From NCBI GenBank assembly GCA_023443045.1, contig JAEZWK010000031.1, forward strand, positions 1 to 18,968: DNA of 18,968 nt. Reading direction: 5' to 3'. Both the position numbers and the translations under genes were made by a program. The DNA comes from Bacillota bacterium (GTDB lineage Bacteria; Bacillota_A; Clostridia; Tissierellales; Peptoniphilaceae). Positions 6,813-12,975 of the stretch are shown piece by piece. Within the stretch, counting starts at the first letter, position 1; each line of letters opens with the position of its first letter. A model generated the notes under the pieces. The model worked only from the letters and a program-made list of their open reading frames with translations. It was not told where the DNA came from and ran no database searches.

Positions 6813-6957
6813 GGATTATAATACTTTTAGAGTAAATACTAAATAAAGTATACTTAATTTAGTAAACTCTGGAGGTATTATTTTTATGGGATCACAAAAA
6901 AGAGAATATAAACTTAAACATATATAATTTTTTTATTTTTTGTGTACTTGACAGGGG
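6813..6957 (+). mobile_element. Internal-deletion derivative of an IS3-family element, copy 1
   Basis: This ~145-bp piece shares its left part with the larger remnant at 7805. The 39 bases at 6853-6891 are identical to 7846-7884, and the flanking ~65 bp are similar with small gaps. It keeps the first codons of the transposase orfA (ATG at 6886 after GGAGG: MGSQKREYKLKHI, then stop). It then joins the right end: the segment from about 6917 to GTACTTGACAGGGG matches 8333-8373. The middle of the element is gone, giving a MITE-like structure. The ends are inverted repeats of each other (left TTTTAG-AGTA...ACTAAATAAAG; right, reversed, CCCCTGTCAAGTACA...AAATAAA). Confidence 0.65.
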
Positions 6958-6965
6958 ATAATCTT

Positions 6966-7802
6966 GTGGACATTTATTATAAAAGAGTTTTAGAAAAACT
7001 AACTAGAGAAGATTATGAAAAGTTGCATACAGTATGGAATAGTAGTAAAGTTGGATTCCTATCTTTTGTTTTGCGAATTGCATTTTTTAATCTTGTATTT
7101 CTAGGTATTTCAAAAGTGATCGACATTTTTATAAGAGATGTGAGTGCTGTTATTAAAACTAAACAGGATTCATTTGCTGGATATATGGTTTTAGATGACT
7201 TTTGGGGTTTAATAGGTCAATATCAATTTAAAATAATGCCTAAAATCCTTTTGGTAGTGCTGATTCTTTCAGTTATTATTTGGATTGTTTATGGCAGAAA
7301 AAATTTTCAAAAATTAGATTTAGCTTGGGAAATATACTTATTATTTGTTTTAGTTGTAACTTGTTTTATAATGCACATATCTTTGATGATTTTTTTTCCA
7401 AATATATTTAATCTAAAATCGCCAATAACAATTGTACTAACAATATTATATTTGCGGTTTGTTCTGTTAAATATAATGAATGGATTTAAAAACTTCAGTA
7501 ATGAGGATGATATTGAAAATGTTATTGAAATAAATGTTATAACGAAAAAAGCTTTTTATATTGCTTTACCACTATATGCTTTATATTTAATATTTAAAGG
7601 TGAAATTGATATAGTAGATAGTATTTATATGATTAGTCTCTCAGCTGTAACAGTTTTTATACACGTTTTACTTATTCCATATGCCATGAATTATCAAATA
7701 AAACAAATTATTTATAGGTGCATATTTATAAAACACAGTGAAGAATTTAGAGATAAGTTTCAAATGACTAAAGAAGAATGGTATGGAACAAAGAGTAAAT
7801 AA
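6966..7802 (+). CDS. Polytopic membrane protein of unknown function
   Basis: About 278 residues from the GTG at 6966, which has AGGGG 8 bases before it. An upstream in-frame GTG at 6942 lies inside the IS end and has no ribosome site. The protein has a charged N-terminus (YYKRVLEKLTREDYEKLHT), six or seven hydrophobic segments (first near residue 35, last near 230), a polar loop rich in Asp/Asn/Glu near 180-190, and a charged C-terminus ending EEWYGTKSK. I recognise no family. It lies between two direct copies of an IS3 derivative and just after the peptide/immunity-like pair, so it may belong to that module or may be cargo. The ribosome site overlaps the IS terminus, so its present expression signal may be IS-made. 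Confidence 0.6.
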   Translation: MDIYYKRVLEKLTREDYEKLHTVWNSSKVGFLSFVLRIAFFNLVFLGISKVIDIFIRDVSAVIKTKQDSFAGYMVLDDFWGLIGQYQFKIMPKILLVVLILSVIIWIVYGRKNFQKLDLAWEIYLLFVLVVTCFIMHISLMIFFPNIFNLKSPITIVLTILYLRFVLLNIMNGFKNFSNEDDIENVIEINVITKKAFYIALPLYALYLIFKGEIDIVDSIYMISLSAVTVFIHVLLIPYAMNYQIKQIIYRCIFIKHSEEFRDKFQMTKEEWYGTKSK

Positions 7803-7804
7803 TT

Positions 7805-8373
7805 GGATTATAATACCTTTAGTACACACTAAATAAAGTATAATACTTAATTTAGTAAACTCTGGAGGTATTATTTTTATGGGAAAACAAAAAAAATATA
7901 ACTTAACCACAAGAGAATAAGAAGATATAAAGTGTAGCTTATTTATATTTATCAGCCTTAAAGGGCTTGTATAACAAAGAAATAGTAAGTTTATTGTTCT
8001 AAAAAGGAATGATTTTAACTTAGTGAAAAAGACCTTTGAGAATATCAAATTAGAAGAAGCTATAATAAATACAGACCAAGGTTCATTATATTACTCTTAT
8101 GAATACGTGAAGATATCACAAGAATTAAAATTTATAAGAAGTATGACAAAAAAGGCGTTGCCGGGAGAATAGTCCAATAGAAAATTGGTTTTCACAATTA
8201 AAGAGTGAAAGATTAAGATTAATAGGGATAAAGAGCAAGAACGAACAAAAGAGGAAATAAAAAAATACGCCAGTGGTACAACACTGAACGTATTCATATC
8301 CTTAGGATACTTCTCCTATCGAGTATAGACTAAAATATTCATAATCTTTTTATTTGCTGCGTACTTGAAAGGG
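7805..8373 (+). mobile_element. Decayed IS3-family element, copy 2
   Basis: The left end begins like copy 1 (GGATTATAATAC) and carries orfA's first codons (ATG at 7879: MGKQKKYNLTTRE, then stop). Most of orfA and the first half of orfB are missing. From about 8010 the DDE transposase tail can be followed across several frames: KKTFENIKLEEAIINTDQGS (catalytic D near 8074), a frameshift near 8168, SPIENWFSQLKSE (catalytic E), another shift near 8260, WYNTERIH, another shift, then SPIEYRLKYS with its stop at 8342-8344. The right end GTACTTGAAAGGG (8361-8373) is an imperfect inverted repeat of the left CCTTTAGTAC. It cannot encode an active enzyme. Confidence 0.75.
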
Positions 8374-8387
8374 TGTAGTATCTTAGG

Positions 8388-9146
8388 CTATATTTCGGCT
8401 CTATTTTTGTTGTATGAAACTGTAAAGAGATATACTACTATAAATCCTCCGATCAAATTTCCGATCGTAACCAAAATTATGGATGTAAGTAGAGGCATTA
8501 GAGAAGCTTGATATCCCAAAAGCATTGCAAAAGGTATATAAAACATATTTGCCACGATATGCTCATATCCCAATAACACAAATGTAAATACCGGCATCTG
8601 TACCATAATAGTCTTTCCGCCTGCTGTGTTTGATGCCATACTCATCACCACGCCCAATACTACAAGCATATTACATAATATACCTCTAACTAGCATCACA
8701 ATCGGAGAGAGAGATAATTTCTTTTCTGCCAAATGAAAGATGTATTCTTCCAAGTCTGGTGATGAATGAGAAAAGTATACTAACAAAGCCACAAATAGCG
8801 ATCCTATAAAATTGAAAAAATATACCTTTGTCAGATTTAAACAAACATCTCCTACTGAGCTAGTTTTATTTATTAGTCGTGCAAATAGAATTGTACTACC
8901 TGTAAACAGCTGTGCTCCAAGTATAATGACCATAACTATTCCCACTGTAAATGCTGCAGCAGAAAAAATTGATTTAAAGGGACTATCCTTTAAAATCACA
9001 TTTATATATGATGAGCTAACTGCTCCAAACGCAATAAATATTCCCGCTAAAATAGATAATAACGCAACTTTTTTTGTAGAATAATTAATCTTTGCTTCAC
9101 CACTTTTTAAAATGTCTTCATGTACTAAATTAGGGCTGTTAATCAT
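8388..9146 (-). CDS. Formate/nitrite transporter (FNT) family channel
   Basis: A 252-residue membrane protein with the FNT layout of six helices. Family segments are visible: LLSILAGIFIAFGAVSS near 29-45, GAQLFTGSTI near 77-86 (the broken-helix omega loop with its Thr), RGILCNMLVVLG near 154-165, GYEHIVANMFYIP near 193-205 with the conserved channel His (residue 196), and GNLIGG near 229. FNT channels pass formate, nitrite, hydrosulfide or lactate; the sequence alone does not settle which. Formate export would suit a fermenter. I use the ATG at 9146, because GGAGG sits 5 bases before it; the in-frame GTG at 9158 overlaps that site. No terminator is seen downstream, where the IS remnant begins 15 bp after the stop. 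Confidence 0.88.
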   Translation of the reverse strand: MINSPNLVHEDILKSGEAKINYSTKKVALLSILAGIFIAFGAVSSSYINVILKDSPFKSIFSAAAFTVGIVMVIILGAQLFTGSTILFARLINKTSSVGDVCLNLTKVYFFNFIGSLFVALLVYFSHSSPDLEEYIFHLAEKKLSLSPIVMLVRGILCNMLVVLGVVMSMASNTAGGKTIMVQMPVFTFVLLGYEHIVANMFYIPFAMLLGYQASLMPLLTSIILVTIGNLIGGFIVVYLFTVSYNKNRAEI

Positions 9147-9189
9147 TTTATCCTCCACGAATAATAAATTTTATATCGTAATAAATCTT

Positions 9190-9205
9190 TGATAATATTT
9201 TATCA
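9190..9205. promoter_or_regulatory. Inverted repeat in the FNT-murJ divergent region
   Basis: TGATAA-4-TTATCA between the divergent FNT and murJ genes, nearer FNT. It could be an operator. It resembles a Fur-like TGATAAT/ATTATCA site with wrong spacing, so no regulator is assigned. Confidence 0.35.
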
Positions 9206-9255
9206 TTATTTCTTTCCGCAATCAATCACTTTTTTATTTTTATTTAATTTTATGA

Positions 9256-9274
9256 TATAATTTAATTAAGGAGG
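9256..9274 (+). promoter_or_regulatory. -10 box and ribosome site of murJ
   Basis: TATAAT at 9256-9261; the -35 region is merely T-rich. AAGGAGG at 9268-9274 lies 9 bases before a TTG start, supporting that start at 9284. If the -10 box is used, the untranslated leader is very short. Confidence 0.5.
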
Positions 9275-9283
9275 ACCACGAGT

Positions 9284-10834
9284 TTGAACGATAAATCATC
9301 TGTAAATAAAGCCGGATACTGGGCAATTATGGTATCTCTCATTCTCATGATTTCCAAAGCTTTAGGTTTTTATAGAGAGATGCTAATAGCATATGGTTTT
9401 GGTGCCAGCAAAGAAAGCGACGCCTACATAGTTGCGTACAACGGCATTATTATTTTAGTAGGTTTAATAGGTAGCGGTCTTAATAACACGCTAATTCCTA
9501 TTTTTTCAGATATAAAACACCATTTAGGTAAAAAGGCAAAAGATAAATATTTCGCAAATATTTTGACCATAACTCTTTTAGTTACTTTTGTTTTAGCACT
9601 TTTAATTTTTATTTTAGCTAGACCCTATGCTACGATTTTAGCATATGGATACACCGGTGATATGCACGAAATCATTGTATATCTCATAAGGATGGGACTT
9701 CCTTTGATTTTATTTTTAGGTATCACATATGTTTCAAACGCATATCTACAAAGTGATGAGATTTATGCTCCACACGCTTTTATGGGAATTCCATACAATC
9801 TAGTTTTTATAATATATCTTTTGGTTACACCGCATCCTACTGTGTACAATTTAATGATAGCCACAATTATAGCAAGTACCATGCAGTTTTTTGTGCAGCT
9901 ACCCGCTCTTAGATATAGAAAACTAGGATTTAAATTCGATCTAACATTTCATGATCCATATATAAAAAGAACTTTTACAATCATTATGCCAATCATTTTA
10001 TCTTCTGCAGTTTATCAGCTAAATTTACTAATCGATAAATCATTGGCATCCAATCTTATGGAAGGTTCTATATCGGTTCTAAATTATGCTACAAAAGTAA
10101 ATACGCTAGTCGTTTCAGTTTTTGTAGTAGCCATAACTTCAGTTATTTTTCCAAAGTTAAATAATGCGATTCACTCTGGAAGAAAAGCTGAAGTGGGAGA
10201 ACTATTTTCATCATCGCTATCATTTGTGTCACTGGTAAGTGTACCTGCATGTATAGGTATGATATCTCTAGCAGGACCTATAGTAAAGGTTTTATTTGAG
10301 CGTGGAAAATTTGATGAAACTGCATCTATAATGACTGCCGGAGCGCTAATGTTTTATGCACCCGGACTTATAGGTCAATCTCTTAGAATGTCTTTGGAAA
10401 ATATTTTCTATTCACATCAAAATTCCAAAACACCCATGCTTACAGGAATAATTTCTGTAATTATTAATGTGACACTAAACTTTATTTTTATATCTTTTTT
10501 ACAACATAGAGGGCTTGCACTTGCTACCAGCGTAGCAAGTATTTCGTCTTCACTTATACTCTATATAATTATTAGAAAAAAAATCGAATTCAACGAAAAG
10601 AGATTTTTCTCTAACTTTATAAAAATATTTATATCATCAATCATCATGGGTTTAAGCGCTAAATTTTTATTTGGTCTATTAGCAAAGGACTTGCTAGGCG
10701 GCCGTATATATGCTCTAATTCTCATATTGGTAATCATAATTGCGGTATTAGTCTATGCGATTCTTTTATACATCTTAGGGGTTAGGGAAATAAAAGAACT
10801 CATAAGGGCTATAGCTAAAAAAATAAGGAGGTAG
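9284..10834 (+). CDS. murJ: MurJ/MviN lipid II flippase
   Basis: A 516-residue protein with about 14 membrane helices, the normal length for MurJ. The N-terminus has the family pattern: MISKALGFYREMLIAYGFGA, then SKESDAYIVAY (residues 22-52), including the conserved Arg of helix 1. Later family stretches include the GSGLNNTLIPIFS segment near 63, LNYATKVNTLVVSVF near 265 and the VLFERGKFDE segment near 335. MurJ flips the peptidoglycan precursor lipid II across the membrane. The start is TTG, set by AAGGAGG upstream. The end carries the ribosome site of the next gene, which starts 1 base after the stop, so the two are coupled. Confidence 0.9.
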   Translation: MNDKSSVNKAGYWAIMVSLILMISKALGFYREMLIAYGFGASKESDAYIVAYNGIIILVGLIGSGLNNTLIPIFSDIKHHLGKKAKDKYFANILTITLLVTFVLALLIFILARPYATILAYGYTGDMHEIIVYLIRMGLPLILFLGITYVSNAYLQSDEIYAPHAFMGIPYNLVFIIYLLVTPHPTVYNLMIATIIASTMQFFVQLPALRYRKLGFKFDLTFHDPYIKRTFTIIMPIILSSAVYQLNLLIDKSLASNLMEGSISVLNYATKVNTLVVSVFVVAITSVIFPKLNNAIHSGRKAEVGELFSSSLSFVSLVSVPACIGMISLAGPIVKVLFERGKFDETASIMTAGALMFYAPGLIGQSLRMSLENIFYSHQNSKTPMLTGIISVIINVTLNFIFISFLQHRGLALATSVASISSSLILYIIIRKKIEFNEKRFFSNFIKIFISSIIMGLSAKFLFGLLAKDLLGGRIYALILILVIIIAVLVYAILLYILGVREIKELIRAIAKKIRR

Positions 10835-10835
10835 T

Positions 10836-11738
10836 ATGAAAAGATTTACACCACTTGGAAAATTAGTAATTGGATTTATATTTTTGATTTTTATCGTGGT
10901 AGCTCTTTTGGCAAGTGTTTTTATTTATAAAATGCGTTCACCTAAAGAAAAAACAGTAAACACCTATCAAACTCCTAAAACTTCAAATGTTGAGGCAGAA
11001 GAAAAAAATAGTATAGAAATAATTGATCTACCTGATTTTGAAAGCACAAAAGAAGTAGAAACTGCCATCACCAATTTAGAGACCATAAAAGATAAAAATG
11101 AAGACGCAAAATATATTTTAGACAATATTAATGAAATTCCCGATTCTCTTATAAAGCTTGCGTCAAATAGAGTTGATGCTTTAGATTTTGTAGCAGACTA
11201 TCCAAATAAAAAAGATACTTATAACGAAAGCTATGAATCTAGTTATCCTTTACAAAATTCTAATTTCCCACTATATATTTTATTTGACAAAAACTGGGGA
11301 TATAGTATTTATGATGACGGACCATTAGCTGTAATTGGTTGTGGACCCGCAAGCGCTGCTATGATACTTACCGGATTTGGTGAAAAACAAAACCCAAGAA
11401 CAATGATGGATGAAGTCATCAAAAAAAATTATTATATAAATGGTACAGGCACAAGCTGGGAAGGACTTACCAAAATTTTGGAAGATCACAAATTAAAAGT
11501 AGAAGAAATACCGCTCATAGAATCTAAATACAAAGAAGCTCTAAACGATGGAAAAGTGATTCTATTGAACGTAAGACCTGGACTTTTTACTACCATAGGA
11601 CACTTTTTATTCATAAGAGGTTATGACGAAAATGGATTTTATCTAAATGATTCAAATAGTATAAGAAATAGTGTGATACCATGGAAATTTGCAGATCTGG
11701 CTAACGAAATACGTGCCAGCTGGACTGTAGAAAAATAA
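10836..11738 (+). CDS. Membrane-anchored C39-like cysteine peptidase
   Basis: A 300-residue protein. One N-terminal helix (about residues 11-31) anchors it outside the membrane, followed by a charged linker to about 135. The C-terminal domain fits the Peptidase_C39-like (C39_2) family: IGCGPASAAMIL holds the catalytic Cys (residue 169), GHFLFIRGYDENGFYLNDS holds the His (256) and the Asp/Asn (near 271-272). The WGY lead-in before the Cys is also typical. The substrate is unknown; members often act on the cell wall or on secreted peptides. No ABC domain is fused, so this is not a double-glycine bacteriocin exporter. It is coupled to murJ by a 1-base gap and ends at a terminator. Confidence 0.78.
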   Translation: MKRFTPLGKLVIGFIFLIFIVVALLASVFIYKMRSPKEKTVNTYQTPKTSNVEAEEKNSIEIIDLPDFESTKEVETAITNLETIKDKNEDAKYILDNINEIPDSLIKLASNRVDALDFVADYPNKKDTYNESYESSYPLQNSNFPLYILFDKNWGYSIYDDGPLAVIGCGPASAAMILTGFGEKQNPRTMMDEVIKKNYYINGTGTSWEGLTKILEDHKLKVEEIPLIESKYKEALNDGKVILLNVRPGLFTTIGHFLFIRGYDENGFYLNDSNSIRNSVIPWKFADLANEIRASWTVEK

Positions 11739-11742
11739 ATTT

Positions 11743-11771
11743 AAAAATAGGACGAAAGTTCTATTTTTTTT
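11743..11771 (+). terminator. Intrinsic terminator after the C39-like gene
   Basis: AAATAGGAC, a GAAA tetraloop, GTTCTATTT and a T-run. There is one G-T pair in a 9-bp stem. Confidence 0.85.
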
Positions 11772-11772
11772 A

Positions 11773-11801
11773 TTGACATAATTTATAAAATCGTATATAC
11801 T
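11773..11801 (+). promoter_or_regulatory. Promoter of the DUF1836-TrhA unit
   Basis: TTGACA (11773-11778), a 17-base spacer and TATACT (11796-11801): a near-consensus promoter that begins where the previous terminator ends. Confidence 0.85.
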
Positions 11802-11816
11802 AGTTTTATAAACTAG
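11782..11816. promoter_or_regulatory. Overlapping palindromes on the DUF1836 promoter, likely operator
   Basis: CTAGTTT-TAT-AAACTAG (11800-11816) covers the -10 edge and start site. A second pair, TTTATAAAA (11782-11790) and TTTTATAAA (11804-11812), spans the spacer and -10. The gene behind it encodes a MerR-like DNA-binding domain, so autoregulation is likely. Confidence 0.6.
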
Positions 11817-11833
11817 ATAAAGAGGTATTAAAA

Positions 11834-12232
11834 ATGTTATCATCTTATAATGAAATCCCAAATTTTGGAGTGTATTCAGATCAGGTTCAGACCATAGTAC
11901 AGATGAATTTGAATTTGGTGTCAGAAAAAAATGAGGCCCTCACAGGTTCCATGATAAATAATTATGTAAAAAATGGTATGATAGAAAAACCGAAGGACAA
12001 AAAATATTTCAGAGATCAATTGGCAAAGCTCATAGTTATAACTTACTTAAAAGAAGTTTTTTCGATGGATGAAATAAAAAAAATCATCTCTACTTTTGAT
12101 AGTACTGAAGAATTATATAATAATTTCAAACGAGAGCTCGATAATATACACATTTCTTCCGACGAGAATATTTTTAAAAAAGCCATTTTCTCTGTAGAGC
12201 ATAAAAAAAGTGTATTAGAAGATTGGAAGTGA
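11834..12232 (+). CDS. DUF1836 family (MerR-like) putative regulator
   Basis: A 132-residue soluble protein. Residues 36-85 match the DUF1836 pattern: ALTGSMINNYVKNGMIEKP, then KYFRDQLAKLIVITYLKEVF, then SMDEIKKII. This is a winged-helix region like that of MerR proteins, in which an LT-x-x-x-xNYV-x-x-G element forms the recognition part. Members are presumed transcription regulators; targets are mostly unknown. AGAGG lies 8 bases before the ATG. The promoter is strong and covered by two palindromes, which suggests that the protein represses its own gene. The following membrane-protein gene starts 4 bases after the stop and is surely co-transcribed. Confidence 0.8.
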   Translation: MLSSYNEIPNFGVYSDQVQTIVQMNLNLVSEKNEALTGSMINNYVKNGMIEKPKDKKYFRDQLAKLIVITYLKEVFSMDEIKKIISTFDSTEELYNNFKRELDNIHISSDENIFKKAIFSVEHKKSVLEDWK

Positions 12233-12236
12233 TTTT

Positions 12237-12851
12237 TTGAGTTATTACGAAAGACGAAATACTTTATCCCACCTTTTGGGAGTTTTAATTTTTTGTATTT
12301 TAGGTACTATTTTGATCAAAAACAGATCAGAAAACGCTCTTTATTTGTCAGGAAATATAGTATATGTAGCCACTGCATTTGCCATGTTTTTCTTTAGCAG
12401 TATATATCATGCGGTTAGCTATCAAAAAGCAAAAAAAGTCTTAAGAGTTTTTGACCATTCAGCTATATTTCTATTTATAGCCGGTAGCTATACCCCATTT
12501 GTTTTTAGAGTTTTAGATGGTAAAATGAGAATTATTTTTATTTCCATCATCTATCTGATAGCTGTAGCTGGACTTGTGTATAAGGGAGTAACTTTTAATA
12601 AATTTGATAAACAGATTAAAATATCGGTTATCCTATATGTAATCATGGGCTGGATGAGTGTATTTTTAGTAAGAAATATCTATCTAAAAGCAAACCCACT
12701 CTCCTTGGTGCTTCTTATATTGGGCGGCATCACCTACACCATTGGAACCTATTTTTATAAAAAGAAAAATAATCCCTTAAACCACGTGATATGGCATTAT
12801 TTTGTGCTGGGTGGAGCAGTCTTTCAATATTTTGCAATATATTTTATTTAA
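12237..12851 (+). CDS. Hemolysin III / TrhA-type (PAQR-like) membrane protein
   Basis: A 204-residue protein with seven predicted helices. The family's residues are present: RRNTLSHLLG near residue 6-15 (conserved His), FFSSIYHAVSY near 52-62, DHSAIFLFIAGSYTPF near 73-88, and NHVIWHYFVLGGAVFQYF near 182-199, giving the His/Asp metal site of the PAQR superfamily. Bacterial members have been linked to membrane-fluidity homeostasis; the old name hemolysin III comes from a Bacillus cereus protein. It starts at TTG 12237 with GGAAG near the end of the preceding gene. The transcript ends at a clear terminator. Confidence 0.88.
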   Translation: MSYYERRNTLSHLLGVLIFCILGTILIKNRSENALYLSGNIVYVATAFAMFFFSSIYHAVSYQKAKKVLRVFDHSAIFLFIAGSYTPFVFRVLDGKMRIIFISIIYLIAVAGLVYKGVTFNKFDKQIKISVILYVIMGWMSVFLVRNIYLKANPLSLVLLILGGITYTIGTYFYKKKNNPLNHVIWHYFVLGGAVFQYFAIYFI

Positions 12852-12877
12852 ATTCCGAATAGCTCGGAATTTTTTTA
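12850..12877 (+). terminator. Intrinsic terminator after the TrhA-type gene
   Basis: AATTCCGA, a 5-base loop, TCGGAATT, then a T-run. The stem is a perfect 8 bp. Confidence 0.85.
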
Positions 12878-12921
12878 TGTAACTTTTCTGTTTATTATTT
12901 GTAATAATTCTTTGATATAAT

Positions 12922-12951
12922 AATATATATTTGATTTTCGAAATATATATT
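12922..12951. promoter_or_regulatory. 11-bp-arm inverted repeat over the -35 box
   Basis: AATATATATTT (12922-12932) and AAATATATATT (12941-12951) flank an 8-base centre, GATTTTCG. It covers the -35 hexamer of the next promoter, so it may be a repressor site, but AT-rich palindromes also arise by chance. Confidence 0.4.
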
Positions 12952-12958
12952 GTATAAT
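12931..12958 (+). promoter_or_regulatory. Promoter of the four-gene envelope operon
   Basis: TTGATT (12931-12936), a 16-base spacer and TATAAT (12953-12958), followed by AGGAGG and the ATG at 12976. A second TATAAT (12916-12921) lacks a good -35. Confidence 0.65.
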
Positions 12959-12975
12959 CTTACTTAGGAGGAATT

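Noticed and set aside
7668..8048. 126-codon minus-strand frame
   Set aside because: It crosses the end of the membrane-protein gene and the IS remnant on the opposite strand, and has no ribosome site.
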